Below the pieces are notes generated by a model. That model saw only the letters and a program-made list of their open reading frames with translations, had not been told where the DNA came from and did not search any database. The position numbers and the translations under genes were made by a program. From assembly GCA_963931925.1 (NCBI GenBank), contig OZ007569.1, forward strand, positions 24,920,662 through 24,984,661: DNA of 64,000 nt, read 5' to 3'. Position 1 is the first letter of the stretch. Each line of letters begins with the position of its first letter. Below are positions 42,796 through 55,089 of the stretch, piece by piece. This DNA is from Onchidella celtica (Eukaryota; Mollusca; Gastropoda; Systellommatophora; Onchidiidae).

Positions 42796-43384
42796 TCATA
42801 ATTATGGGGTCATTGACACATTTACTTCGTTTATTGTGGACGTGAAGACAACGCTATACTCATTGTGCTTCTTTTCAGTTAGCAGCATGGGCCCATGGAT
42901 TGGAAAGTGTAGCTCAATCTGTAAAAATCTTTATCTCCTGTAGGAAAATTGCACAAATTTGCTTGGATGCCTGAGTGCTACCCCGTGGACGATCTGCGTT
43001 TTGATCTCCTGTGAGCGCATGAATGTATGCACAGAAATGTTATATTCTGAAAATGCCATATAACAGATTGTATAACTTGTCTTGCTGCGGACCGATGGAT
43101 GACCGTCTATTCGGCTTCACGTCTCGCGGGAATCCGCACTTTCTTTTCCACATGAGCGGAGAGGAATAAATCGCATCCCAGAGACATATTTCAGTCCCTG
43201 ATAATGATGTTTCTGCCCGAGCCTTTATAGTTGCGTCTTTGTGAGTCTTTTGTAATACAAATGTTGTTGGGCGACTCGTTCTGTGAGTGTTCTTGTAGCT
43301 GCGTTTGAGCTGATGTTAGTGCTGAGCGCTGTTTGGAGAAGACGGTGACCAGATTTGGCTGGCTGATTGATCAGTCAATAAATC
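42796..43384. other. No recognisable feature
   Basis: Inferred-intron DNA with no gene or repeat copy recognised. Confidence 0.4.
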
Positions 43385-43387
43385 TGC

Positions 43388-43450
43388 ATGCCTGCCTGCC
43401 TGCCTATCTGTTTGTCTGTCTATATGTCTGTCTGTCTGCCTGCCTGTCTG

Positions 43451-43530
<80 letters not shown>

Positions 43531-43590
43531 CATCTATCTGTCTGTGTGCCTGTGTGTATGTCCGTCTGTCTATCTGCGTGCCTTTCTATT
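43388..43590. repeat. (TCTA)n microsatellite with TGCC/GTCT flanks
   Basis: About 19 nearly perfect TCTA units (43453-43530) flanked by degenerate GCCT and GTCT units. Confidence 0.95.
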
Positions 43591-44559
43591 TTGTCTGCCT
43601 GTTTGTTGATACTCCAATTTTGACCCAAATGTCAAACTAATATTATGTGAGCCCAGTTCTGTCGGAATTCTAAGGAATTCCATAAATTTCGTACTTCTTA
43701 GAAAATAATACTGTCTGAATTGGTGAAAGGGCCGGGGTGAGGGGGGAGGAGGGGGGGGGGGAATAAAACCTCCCGTCATGAATCCAGGAGAAAATAGGTT
43801 TCAAAGACTTGAGAACTACAGCACTAAGAAATTTTTTGAGAGCCAAATAGCCCTAAATATAAGAAATCTGTTTGGCACTATTACTGAACACGAAACCTCA
43901 TATTTACACCTCAGGCAGGTGAAGGACCATTCCACTCTGTACCACAGGAAACAGTATTAATTTCCTCCTGCCTATGTTTTTCATTGATGGCCAGATAGTC
44001 TAAACCAGTGAACGCACGGCTTTTGATCATACTTTCAAGTTACCCATTTGGCCAAGTCGGATGTAGTTATTATGGAGCCATTTTGAACTCGTGTAGATTT
44101 ATTATTCAGGAAAACATGTTTTGCACACATAGAAGAGATAATGCGGGTTCATAATGTATCCAAAACTTTAAACATCACTTTAAACCCAAGTAACCCTTGG
44201 CCGATAGAAGTGTACTTCTCCCTGTATGGACATGTGCGCTTTTTGTTTGTTACTTAATTTCTTTGTCAAAAAGTGAGAGCACAGCGACCAGGTTTCCACC
44301 TAACTGCAATAGTAAGATAGCATATAACAGGCATCCTTTATTTTGCATTTGACGAGTCGAAGATCAGAGAGTATTAAATGAGAAGTGCACACTTTTGCCC
44401 TTTAAGAGTAAAGGGTTTTTAAATGATTATTTATGTTAACCTGATCTGATTTTCAGCAGCATTTGTTAATAACATTATTTAGACTTTTTTGGTTTTCCAT
44501 ACTTCGAAACGTAAGGCAGTATTCGATGGGTACTTTCTGATGAGCCATATGTATCGCTA
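43591..44559. other. No recognisable feature
   Basis: Contains a G-run at 43741-43761. No gene is supported. Confidence 0.4.
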
Positions 44560-44860
44560 TGCCAAAAATTGTCCCACTGTGTTTTAATTTTCAACTTCTC
44601 ATTTAATTGTATCAAAGGTTGACAACCAGAATATTTTGTGTCCAAAAATAGTCAAATTGGGAAAAAGCGAGTTTGAAAATTCAAATAATTGCAATAGTTA
44701 TTTTCACCACGGTCACATGAATATTCGTATTGGGTTATGAAATGGAGTCACGCACACCATAAAGTGTGTCTTGAATATCCACAGACATTTAAGAGCAATG
44801 AGCAAAGTTGGACATATCACACTCTGGTTGATACCCGTGAAATATATCTCAGGATTTGAT
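44560..44860 (-). repeat. Dispersed repeat D, copy 2
   Basis: Inverse copy of 6265-6540: GGTTGACAACCAGAAT, GGTCACATGAATATT, TATTGGGTTATGAAAT, AAGTGTGTCTTGAATATCCA, GGTTGATACCC. Confidence 0.65.
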
Positions 44861-45018
44861 CGTAACAGTCTAAACAGAAAATACCATTACAATTCTTGAG
44901 AGGCACACAAAATAATGCCAACTTCATGAATGAAAAATGAATGCTTAAATTTAGTCTCTTCTATAAAATCAGAAAATGGGTCAATTTAGTGATTGGGTAA
45001 TTTTCAGTGCAGTGCTCT

Positions 45019-45527
45019 AGAGAAGTGGTTCTCAACATGGGCGATGTCGCTCTCCCTGGGCCGATTTTGATTTCCGGAAGTGGGGGGGGGGGGCGAAAAT
45101 GAAGAAATGGGCGACGAGGGGGCGATGCGGTGGGGGGGGGAAACATGAATGGAGGACGATTTGGGGGGCAAATACCACTGGCTTGTTCAACAGCAGGCGT
45201 AGATGGGTCTCGTAAACAGAAAAGGCCTTTTATTGTTGTTGTTGTTGTTTTTTAAAGTGCATTAATTTTGATTAAGAATACTCTCTGTTGTATAATGAAT
45301 AAAGGACACGCCTATTGTCATTAAAGAGGCTTTGAAAAATTTAACAATCATGATTTGTGTGGAGTCTGTCTTCTTGTGAAATGTATCTGTTGGGTTTGGG
45401 TAAGGATTGGGGGGGGGGGGGGAGGTGGGGGGGGGGAGAGAGAAAAAAAAGGAGGGGGTTGGCGATGAAAGAAAATTTAGAGCCCAAAGGGGTGATGGCC
45501 TGAGAAAGGTTGAGAACCATCACTGTA
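45019..45527. mobile_element. hAT-like non-autonomous element with G-runs
   Basis: Left end TAGAGAAGTGGTTCTCAAC; right end, inverted, TACAGTGATGGTTCTCAACC. Inside are repeated G homopolymers (45080, 45133, 45410) and GGGCGA motifs. It is AT-rich in the middle, and no transposase is visible. Confidence 0.65.
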
Positions 45528-45989
45528 TGGCCCTGCAAACTTCTGTCAAATGTTGTTGAATGAAAGGATGTATGTCTCTTCAGATGGAGAAATATTTCAT
45601 TAACCCGCAAGGTAAAGAATCTGAATGGCGATCAGATAAAATATCGAAAATTGAATAAATAAAGTAAAAAAACAAAAAGCCTGAGGACACGGGAAGTCAA
45701 TTTGAAGATAAGAAAAAAAAAACGTGGAGTTAGCGCAAGAATAGGATTTCTTATTTACTTTTTGCCTCTTCTGTTGATACATCCTGCATTACTGTAAAGG
45801 CCCTCCTTCAGTCTGACTCCCATTTCCCTATATATTTATAATGTTTCTCTGGTATTGTTCCATTATAAAGAATGTTTTCTCCTTTCTCCTTTGCTTTTGT
45901 TTCCCATTGGTGACGTGTCTGTTTCTCACTTTCTCTTATTTTCAATGTACGTCTTCACCCTTCTTATTTTTGTTTGACATGGCCTGGGG
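45528..45989. other. No recognisable feature
   Basis: AT-rich inferred-intron DNA without supported genes. Confidence 0.4.
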
Positions 45990-45997
45990 TTAAGGGG

Positions 45998-46145
45998 AGA
46001 GAGAGAGTGACAGGGAATGAGGGAGAAAGAGAGAGAGAAAGACAGACACACAGCCACAGAGAGAGAGAGAGACAAGGAGAGAGAGAGAAAGAGAAAGGAG
46101 ATACAGAGAGACAGAAAGACACAGATAAAGAGGGAGAGACGGATG
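45998..46145. repeat. GA-rich tract
   Basis: GAGA and CAGA low complexity; Arg/Glu-rich ORFs are artefacts. Confidence 0.9.
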
Positions 46146-46794
46146 AAGGCAAGAAAAGTGAACGACGATTATTTTGCGTTTCATTCCGATGTTTTAGAAT
46201 CTATGTTCACAGTGTGTACTCACAAACAAATACACACAGGCTTTCCTAAAACCATGAACTTCTCTTGCATCCATACCCAATATCATAGGTGGGCAAGTCA
46301 TGGCTGATGGCGTGGTACAACACACAAGAAGGGGAAAGATTTTATACACAGTTGCTGAACCGGATCTCTCCGTGCAGAATTCAGAGGAACTTACAGAACA
46401 TTTCAGAGAACATACGTGGAAAACGCATCATTCGATAAACATAATTACATGTATCATAAATCAGTTTAACAGCCGTAATATAAGAAGTAACATGGTATGG
46501 AAGCTTAGTAAAATTATGGCTATTAGTTTGGTATTAATCATCAAGACATATCCCACCGGCGCCTTCCTTTCATCTCCTCACTCTAGCTCTACCACGGGGT
46601 GTCGTTTGCTCTGTTCTTTCTTTCTCTTCCTCCAGTCCTGGAGAAAAAATGGATTATTCATTTTCCTGGATTAATGAAGGACAGGGTGGTGAATTGATCT
46701 GGGCACTTTGGACGACGTGTGAAGGTCTTTCTCTGTCAGCTGGCTATTGTCTCTGGTCATGACCTGTCTCTACATAACGAGCCGGAGGTCGAGG

Positions 46795-46859
46795 AAGGAA
46801 AGGATGGGGAGGGGGAGTTGGTGGAGGGAGGGGGAGAGCGAAGGGGTTGAGGGTGGGAA

Positions 46860-46893
<34 letters not shown>

Positions 46894-46898
46894 GGAAG
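46795..46898. repeat. GGA/GA-rich tract
   Basis: Purine-rich run immediately upstream of a truncated LINE copy. Confidence 0.85.
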
Positions 46899-46899
46899 C

Positions 46900-47250
46900 A
46901 TATCCGAAGAAGGCATTATGCCTGCGGATCCATAACAAAAATTATCTTCTGGCGTGGATTAGCAGCATATCCTGCCGTTTCTGAAGGAAGCCAAAATCTA
47001 GAAGTGAATTTAACTTTTTTTTTTAAAAATCGTATTTACAAAATTCATATTAGAGATAGACATGCTTTGCAGTACGGTCCGTTCCCCTTACATTTTTAAT
47101 TTCATTTGTATTTGATCTTACTTATAGAGAATGTGAAAGTTAAAAACCAACCTAAAATAAGATAACGAAAAAAAACTTGAAAGGCGCAAGATGGCCATTG
47201 CCGTGCTGACGCGCCGTTAAGCCTAAACGCAATTTTAAACGCAAACGCCC
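46900..47250 (+). mobile_element. 5'-truncated LINE copy (shared-tail family), copy e
   Basis: Co-linear with copy a: CATATCCGAAGAAGGC, GCGGATCCAT, CCTGCCGTTTCTGAAGGA, ATTTACAAAATTCAT, then the tail CTTGAAAGGCGCAAGATGGC, GTGCTGACGCGCCGTTAAGC. The coding remnant is frame-damaged. Confidence 0.75.
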
Positions 47251-47833
47251 TTGTAACCAAAGGCTGTGGAAACCCCTTGTTTAAGAGACACGGGCCTCAT
47301 CGGCTTGCCGAAGGTCCGCCCCATCTAATCAAATTCATATCGCTCGCCCCGGCTATAGGTCTCGAGGTTAACGTCCATCAGCCTGGTAGGACCCCCACAG
47401 ATAAAATGGCTTGGCCTGTCACTTAACTTTCCCCTCTGGCGTGTTTCCATTCAATTTCGGGAGTAAGTCGAAGGTAAGCACCGCCGAGGCTACACGCACG
47501 ATGTATACGCCAAGACAAGTGAAACATAATTATATCTTTGGTTAACTTTATGCTGGCATTTTTTACTACTGTACTAGTTTACATACATTATACCTGAGGA
47601 GTCTCTAGGCTCCGCTCCCATTTCTGCGTGTGGGAAAATTCTGATGTTGTAAGAATGAGTTCTTGGGGGCATAGTTAACTCTTTCCCTGTAGTAACTTTT
47701 GTGACTTTGGACAGGAAGTCTCAGCACTATCCAGTTTGAAATGTAGACCTAGTTCAAAGACGTTTTTTCTTTCACTCAGTATAAATACAAGACATATTAT
47801 GTGGCAAGGATTCGTGTTTTTTTTGTTGTTGTA
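47251..47833. repeat. Mostly unique DNA with a short dispersed repeat
   Basis: Segment 47600-47690 (TCATTTCTGCGTGTGGGAAA-like, GGGGGCATAGTTAA) resembles 62130-62220 (TTTCTGTGCGTGGGAAAG, GGGGCATAATTAA). No gene is supported. Confidence 0.4.
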
Positions 47834-48100
47834 GGATTTGCCCGGACAGCGGCCTGTTCGGTGTGCTCTTTTCGATTTCCAACTGCCAAGGTATCTTGAA
47901 CGTGCGCAACATGCACACGGGCCCTCAAAATTTTTCGTCTTTATGCGAGAAGACTAGGTGCTCTATCCTGTACCATAAGATCAGAGACAAGAAAATATGA
48001 GAAAAATCCCAAAATTCCAGCATGCCTGCACGGCCGGAATTTGAACCTGGTACCTTCAGCATGAGAGACCAGCACCTTGCCTCTAGGCCACCGCATCCTC
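47834..48100 (-). mobile_element. tRNA-derived SINE, short form, copy 3
   Basis: Reverse of the family: TGCCCGGACAGCGGCC, TCGATTTCCAACTGCCAAGG, then the B box in reverse (GGAATTTGAACC) and the A-box region CTCTAGGCCACCG. Confidence 0.85.
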
Positions 48101-48260
48101 GCCACCTTTACTCTTAGCTCTGATTGCTGAAGTCATTTCTAATATCAAATCGCCCCCTTGGATTGACAGGGTTCTAATTCTGTTCTCTCAGCTTAAGAGA
48201 AATTGATGGTTTAAGTTTCATGTGCTCGTAGCTTCTGATGATGCGGCATGTTTTTCTTTG

Positions 48261-48713
48261 TATTTATATTGTATTTGTATTTTGTATTTGTATACTACTT
48301 TAATCCCATTTGGGAAATTTGCCTTAGTGTCATTGCACCCTGTTACAACTGGAGCAGGCACGTCGTCGCCACAGACAGTGCAGTACTGGTCGGCGGTTGT
48401 TGTTGTTTTTTTTGGAGGGGGAAAGTGGATGAATTTTATTTGATTTTTGACCGGGCAGCGGCCTGTTCGGCCTGCTCTTTTCGATTTCCAACTGCCAAGG
48501 TATCTTTAACGTGCACACGGGCCCTCCGAATTTTTTCATCCTTACCCGAGAAGATTAAGACTAGGTATTCGATCCTACCCCTCAATAGGATCAGGGACAC
48601 GAAAAATAATATGAGAAAAATTCCAAACTTCCAACATGCCTGTACCGACCGGGTTTTGAACCCGGTACCCTTCGCATGAGAGGCGAGCACCCTGCCTGTA
48701 GACCACCTTGTCC
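48261..48713 (-). mobile_element. tRNA-derived SINE, long form, copy 4
   Basis: A complete long copy on the - strand: head at 48640-48713 (B box in reverse GGTTTTGAACCCGG), body to 48447, and 3' half at 48300-48372 holding exactly one 42-bp unit (48331-48372). The TTTGTATT tail repeat is at 48261-48292. It is oriented the same way as copy 3, 160 bp away. Confidence 0.85.
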
Positions 48714-48734
48714 TTTTTTTAGCAATCCCTGTAA

Positions 48735-48832
48735 ACAACGAATCCGCTTGACACATTGACACACAATGGAGAGAGCCCGTGGTAGTATATACAGTGTCAA
48801 AAGTGGAGTTGGAACCTTGTCCTTCTAATGGG
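48735..48832. mobile_element. TIR element, family 4, right-half fragment
   Basis: CGCTTGACACATTGACACAC, AATGGAGAG and AGTGGAGTTGGAACCTTGTC match the right half of 23805-24058. It abuts the head end of SINE copy 4. Confidence 0.65.
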
Positions 48833-49380
48833 ACAAAATGTGAATCCTGAAATCAAAACATAATTATTAAATGTCTGACATTGTCAAACAGCTTCACAAA
48901 TGCTGTAACCGAAGACTTTTTCATGACTCTAGAATGTCAGCGCAGAAAGGGTTAAAAAAAGGGAACTGTTAGAAACGCTGTGTCAAATGCACGCTCTGCA
49001 GGTCATGACAGAACGAACGGCATTACTAGGTTTTTAACCCTCAGAGAATGAGCTCCCACCCAAAGCTCTGCTTCCCTAGAGTTGGCCATGAAAAATCCTC
49101 AGTCATCGATGCTGTCCGTTCCACGCTCAATTCTTAAATTTGATGATCAGGGGGCGAAATCGAGTATGCACTCATTCATTTCTAAAATATCGAAAACATC
49201 AAATCATCAGATGTCATAGTGTTCGAATACAGAATCTGGACGATTCGATAAAGTAGATTTGGCATTAAAATTCGTACAATTTAAGGTTTTAGACAAAGCG
49301 GGCGTTACGTCAATTTTCTTGTTATGGATTAGGCGATGAATATTTCTTTAAGATTTGTTGTGATTTAGTATTACCAAATC
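48833..49380. other. No recognisable feature
   Basis: Inferred-intron DNA; no gene is supported. Confidence 0.4.
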
Positions 49381-49621
49381 GTCCCCCTTAAAATGACAAG
49401 GTTCTATCTCCACTGTCTGGCTAAACTGAGCTACACACTACACACTACTTCTATAGGCCCTGTCCACTGTATATCAAAGTATCAAGCAGATTCAGTGTGT
49501 GTGAGTATTACAAAAAGAAAAAAAAAAAGCCGTATCTCTAAAAGTTTTGAGCATATTAAACTTCAATCATCAATTTCTGAACAGCATTGGTGGAGTTAGA
49601 ACATTGTCATAGTTTGGGGAC
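49381..49621. mobile_element. TIR element, family 4, copy 2
   Basis: Left end GTCCCCCTTAAAATGACAAG with TTCTATCTCCACTGTCTGGC; right end, inverted, GTCCCCAAACTATGACAATG. Inverse to copy 1 over the CTACACACTACACACTACTT block. Confidence 0.7.
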
Positions 49622-50504
49622 GGACGCTAAAGAAAGTATTAACTTGTTATAGTTGGATGATTTTACATGATCAAACAAGAGATAAATGCGCACATTACAA
49701 CATTCTGGTACCAACAGAAAAGCTCGTTGCACATAATACTATGAATTACTGATATGATCAGCAGATGTTTGTTTAAAATTACAGGGTTTCCAGTTTCCAC
49801 AGCTGGTCCTTCAGTGAAGCGAAAACGGTGTTGATCATTAAAGATCACCTCTTCAACACAAATTTTATTAGATCTTTTTAATTTTTTAATATTTTTGGCC
49901 AGCTTCGGCCTCATTATTAGATCAAAATATTAAAGAAATCAAATTGATTTTTGGGGGTGGGGAATAAGAGAGATCGGGGAAGGCAAGGGCGGAGTTAGGT
50001 TCTAAGGTTAGGAGGGAGCGAGAGCTCATTAAAAAATATATATATTAATGCGTTGCTACAGAATACTTGCCAAATAATGTTTAACACATTCGTTCTGCAA
50101 TATTTATTTTGTACTTAAAATCAAAACACACGGAAGATACAATGTTAGAGGAGGCGTATTGTTATTTTGTACTTAAACTTGAGAAAACAGTGAAAAAAGT
50201 ATCTAAAAATGTTTGAAACGGCACAATTTATTTTAAAATATGCTCAGGGGAAGAGCTGGTCCCCCCCACTCCACCGTTAGCTCCGCCATAGGGGAAGTAA
50301 AAACTAAGGCTATTGTTACCTGTAGGTACACGGCCCAGGCGTTTTGCGCTAAGGGCTCGTACGTATGCGTACATAACCCTATCCCTGTCCTTATTCTCAA
50401 TCCTAAATCTTACCGAATCTCTAAATCCTGTCCCCTACCCTTTCAACAACAAACAAAAAAGGCAAGGAAAACAAAAAGGAAATCTGAAAGAATAATTAAT
50501 TAAG
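49622..50504. other. No recognisable feature
   Basis: AT-rich DNA without supported genes. Confidence 0.4.
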
Positions 50505-50665
50505 GGTGATGCTAGGAGTATTTCAGGAGGAGTTCTCTAGCTCTGGAATCACAAAAGGCTTTAAAATACGTACCGCGTAGCGCAAGAAACTTGGGGGACG
50601 TACATACTTGTGACAACATTCAAAACAGAAATGAAAAAGTTGACACACTGTCCAATGAAGTATCC
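50505..50665 (-). repeat. Dispersed repeat G, copy 2
   Basis: Inverse of 13440-13615: GAGTTCTCTAGCTCTGGAAT, CACAAAAGGCTTTAAAATAC, CAAGAAACTTGGGGGACGTA, TTGTGACAACATTC. Confidence 0.6.
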
Positions 50666-52775
50666 GTTGCATTCCTCAGACAGGTCAATTCCTGGATCTG
50701 ATTTACCTTAAGTCCTGTGAAAATTGTGGAGGAGACGCTTATTTGTTCTAGGATTTCTGAGAAGATCGCGTTAGGGGGACAAGAGAAATTCCCACAGCTG
50801 GCGGGAGAAATACCACACGATTACCAAACTTTCGAACAGGTTTTTTAAGCGAATATGACATTACAAGGACCGGGAGAAATTCCAACTACCAGAAGAAATT
50901 CCGAACGATTACGAAAGTTTCGAATTTGTTCCTGACTCTGTTTCGACAATGGCCCATGCGACCATTTCCCATCTCTTCCAAGGCATTATACGAGATTTAG
51001 AAGTTCTTCCCCTTAATTGAGAGCTTGAAGGATCATTTGGGACCAAGGAAGGGAACTCTATCCTTGCGACCTACACTCGAGAGTCTTCGCCCCTTTAAGT
51101 CCCGAGTTCCGGTGGAAAAACAAGGCAAGAATGGAATTAATGGAGGGGAGACGAGACGCAACAGAGTTGAGTGTTCCGTTTGTCTCATTTCGGTGCCACA
51201 TTAGTCACCAACAAAAGCTGGGCTCCATGTCGAGGGTTTGCCTTAATAAACGAGGAGAACTGGGACGTTACTGGCCAGGTCGAAGAAGAAAGTTCTGATA
51301 ACAGGCAAGAAGATTGTCAGGCCACACATTATTTATTCTTGGTTCTATCGAAAATCCTTCGAGCGTATTATTTCCCTGTGCATGTCTTTCTACACATCCC
51401 TTGCTAGCTCCTTGTCAATTGTAGGTGTCCTTCCCCCTTGTGAATCTTTAACTCTGTTCAGTACAAGGATGCTTCCCCCTCCCCCATTTTTGGGGGGGGG
51501 GAGGGGGCGGATTATCTGACCAATGAGGCAAGATTGGAAAAGCTTTAGGATTAGGGGTTAGGGTTAGGTTTCGCTGACTGGCTTTACAGCCTTTTCGGCG
51601 GTGACATGGCCACGATAACTTTTTTTTCTCAAATTGGCCACGAGTTCATTACACAATTTGCATTATGAATATTTGGGCTGCAAATAGTTTCCATTAAAAA
51701 AAAAAAAAAGAATTGCTTCATTCGCGTAAGATCCTTATAGCTCCTGTCTCCAACAATTCGGTAATCTTCAACGATTTGGTTTTTGATGAAATAGATCTAG
51801 TTTGAGGAAAACTGGTGGATTTCTTATAGATCATCGGACAACAAAGTCTGAGTTTGGAGATGCCATGTCGACATGATAATGGTCATACTATGCTAGGAAG
51901 CAGCATGACGACAGACAGAGTATAACAGAATGGCAAAACTAAAGATAGCATAGGCTACCAGAAGTGTTTACCAATCACCCGCCTGAAAAGAAAGGTCGTC
52001 AACGTGCAACATTAAACGGAGAAAATGAGGGGATTTTTTTTTAGGGGGGGGGGGGGGGGAGGGCAATAGTTTCTTCTTCTTTTTTTTTTTTAGACGGAGC
52101 AGTCGATAGCAAAGATGGCGACTGCAGCACGCCTGTATCAGTCACTCAGCAATGACTAAACTCATTTGAAACGACAAATCTGAGAAAACACAGCAACACG
52201 CGTAAAGGCAAAACTGTGAGCCAAAAGGCTCTTGGCGAAGGAAAGCAGTCAAAATAATAACCAAACAGTTTGGCAACCCAGCAGCCTCTCATTCACCGGA
52301 CTTGTTTGTACAAATATAGCAACCTGCACTCTCTCCGGTTAATAACACTCGCTGAGCGACCCCTTAATCTGTCGACAGCTGAAAATGAGAGCGTTCCTCG
52401 TGTTTCTATAAATTGGGACTAGAAACTGCTTATCTGTAGGATGATTTATGGTCAAGATGACTGGACATCGGCTCTCAAGACGCCTGAATGAGTTTGACCT
52501 CGTTATTTTGGTCTGTGAGTTCAATAGAAGACCACTCAATACAGGGCGGGCACTCGAATACCAGTGGCGTCGATGACATCTTTAGAACGAAAAGTAAAGG
52601 AGTGGCTCTCTTCATTCTGGTCCATCTACATTATAGTACATGTATTCCAAGGCCGGTGGCTCACTGATACCGACTGTATTGCACCTGTTTTGACTCCATG
52701 CACCAGATCTCTCTTTCAGCCAGCTGACTCAAAACGGTTTTAACAAGCCTTTATTGACCTTTTTGTTAGCGAAAT
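50666..52775. other. No recognisable feature
   Basis: Over 2 kb of mixed DNA with G-runs at 51491 and 52046 and A/T homopolymers. Short ORFs have no family resemblance, and no receptor exon was found. Confidence 0.4.
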
Positions 52776-52996
52776 CAGAGAGTATGTATGTATAGAGAGG
52801 TTTCTCTGTTCGACGGTTTGCACTGCGAGACACCGGGAGGCTCCGCGAAACAACTGTTAGCATGGAGCGAAAAGTATTTCGCTGCGTAAACAATACCCGT
52901 TTGTGCATTTCCATGGGGCGTAAGAGCTTACAAAAGGCTCTAAACAGTTTCAATCAGCCCAAAAATATGAACAAACCACAGTAACCGAAAATGACG
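52776..52996 (+). mobile_element. TIR element, family 3, partial copy
   Basis: Matches the left two-thirds of 11755-12088: CAGAGAGTATGTATGTATAG, GGGAGGCTCCGCGAAAC, TGCATTTCCATGGGGCGTAA, TTTCAATCAGCCC. Its right side joins the gypsy RT fragment at about 52997, so it interrupts or deletes the rest of that pol gene. Confidence 0.75.
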
Positions 52997-54218
52997 TAAT
53001 CGTTTAAAAATTACCGTTAGTGTCTGAATATGATCAGACCATGTCGACGTATGACACGCTATATCGTCAAAGAATGACACGACATTAGTTATGTCCCTTA
53101 ATACCAGTCTCATTAATCGTGCAACGTCGCTGGCGCGTTTACCAACCCAAATGGCATGACCTTAAATTGGAATAATCCAATGGGTGTTTGGAAAGCCGTG
53201 TATTGTTTAGACTCCTCAGCAAGAGGGATTTCCCAATAACCTTTCGCTAAATCTATCTTGGAAAACCACGTGGACCCGGCCAATGAAGCTATTAGTTCCT
53301 CCTGAAATGGAATAGGCTCCCTATCGCCTACCGTAATAGTGTTCAATTTTCGAAAATCAATACAGAACCGCACCGATCCATCAAGTTTTTTCACGAGGAC
53401 GATGGGTGATGAATACGGCGATGTTGATGGTTCTATCACATCTAACTTCAACATTGACTCAACTTCTTTTATAACTCTCTCTCTCTGGAAGAAAAAGGCA
53501 GCGGATAAGGTCTAAGAGATACTGGCTTATCCGAAGTCAACTTTATTTGGTGCTGGATCACCGTAGTGCGACCCGGCAAATCTGTAATAACATCCGGGAA
53601 TGACGCTAACAGGGTCTTAAGTTCCATACTCATTGAACTGGTAAGGTCAGGGTTAAATTTTACGTCCCTGTAACCTTGTGTCGGAGTTAACTCCGGCAAT
53701 TGAATTTGTACCTCTTCCTGCGCCTCGGTGTCGCTTACGTCACTGTCTAACTGGTCTACGACCCCCGTACAAGCAATAGAGAAGACACTCTCCTCTGGTT
53801 TCGTCTGTGCACACAGATACTCTGGTCTCTCATAAAATCTCTGTAGCATATTAACATGGAAAACCTTACTCGTTCCATCAATGTGGATAGCGTAATCTAC
53901 CTTCGAAACAACTCGCTCAATAACATAAGGACCTTTCCATGTCATCAATAACTTATTATGGCCCGTAGGTAATAACAATAGGACCTTGTCTCCTGGCTTA
54001 AAAATTGTCAGTTTGGATCCTCTATCTTTATAGTCTTTTGCTCTTTTTGAAGCGATACTAGAAGCTTCTTCTGCTACAGTGCGCGCTGAAGATAATCTTT
54101 CTCTTAAATCAACAAGGTACTGAAACACTGAAATTTGCTCATCGTCTCCCGATGATGGCGACGTCATCATGTCCCGAAGAACATCAGTTGGACCCCTAGG
54201 ACTACGACCATACATCAA
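52997..54218 (-). pseudogene. Ty3/gypsy-type pol fragment with integrase before reverse transcriptase
   Basis: On the - strand the open frame 54218-53469 begins with an integrase C-terminal region (MYGRSPRGPTDVL) and a GPY/F-type module (KLLMTWKGPYVIERVVSKVD, then FHVNMLQRFYERP). Without any LTR between, it runs into the RT leader (FPDVITDLPGRTT, RPYPLPF). A shift in a GAGAGA run at about 53481 moves the frame to 53454-53113, which holds RT motifs SPYSSPIVLVKKLDGSVRFC, IDFRKLNT, FSKIDLAKGYWEIPL and FKVMPFGLVNAPAT. A second shift near 53117 leads to a segment with the catalytic-type FFDD at about 53068. The fragment is cut by a TIR element at about 52997 and lacks gag, protease, integrase core and RNase H. 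The two frameshifts make it dead. INT-before-RT order is the hallmark of Gmr1-like Ty3/gypsy elements. Confidence 0.85.
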
Positions 54219-55089
54219 TCATAATTATCAATCATCGTTCCACCTACCAGTCATCACTGGAAAACACTGTCACAATCTCCCGACTGTTCTCACTTACGTC
54301 CGTCCCCTGGGACCTTCTAACTTGCAGTGATAGTAGTACAGCGCTCTCGCCTCATGCAGACCCCCCCACTCACAACATGCACGCTTTTCATTACCCGTGG
54401 GCCGTGGGTTAACTTTACTCGACCCCCTTCCCCCGTAACTACTGATCCCAGCTCACCTGCTCGTGACAATTATTGACAACAGTGGACTCATCGAAGGCAA
54501 GGTTGGACATTGGTGCCATGGGGAGTTACGCTGTTGGAACATCCCATTAGGAAAACTAACAAAAGCATAGTACAACAGGAAACACGACTGTTTCGAATTG
54601 CGGATGGCAAAAAAGATTGTCTGTAGCGCTACCTGGCAGCTTTACAGCACATTACAGCACTTGATTACATAGCACAGGTGGGATGACCACTACTGCACCC
54701 GTGAATTAAGTAACTGCTTTATAAAAAAAAAAAAAAGGAGCACCGCGGGAGTTCACTGGCTCTTTTAAGGTGGTCGTTTTGAGGATCTGTCGGACGAGCG
54801 GGATTTCACGAATGGCCTGGTTGTGGGCCGTCCTCGTCAAATTGTTGGAATAAATGCAGAAATAAACGAAGGACACGTGCAGCACCCATTCATCCAACGA
54901 ATGTATTCCCAAAGACTCAACCCTTGGACTTCCCACCATTAGTGCCGGATCAGTATAACATAAAATATTTAGTATATATACATATGTATTAGCTCTTATT
55001 TATGTTATTTGCTAAATTTTCAAATTTCCCTGACATTTGTGTAATAGATATGATATCTAATTGTGGAGTTTAATTAACATTGCATCAAA
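54219..55089. other. No recognisable feature
   Basis: No continuation of the integrase upstream of 54218 is visible. No gene is supported. Confidence 0.4.

Noticed and set aside
46300..46674. 124-codon ORF at 46.3 kb as a gene
   Set aside because: No family resemblance, signal or repeat structure; length is within chance for this composition.
48248..48762. Overlapping ORFs of 108-143 codons at 48.2-48.8 kb
   Set aside because: Same reason: SINE copy 4 in reverse.
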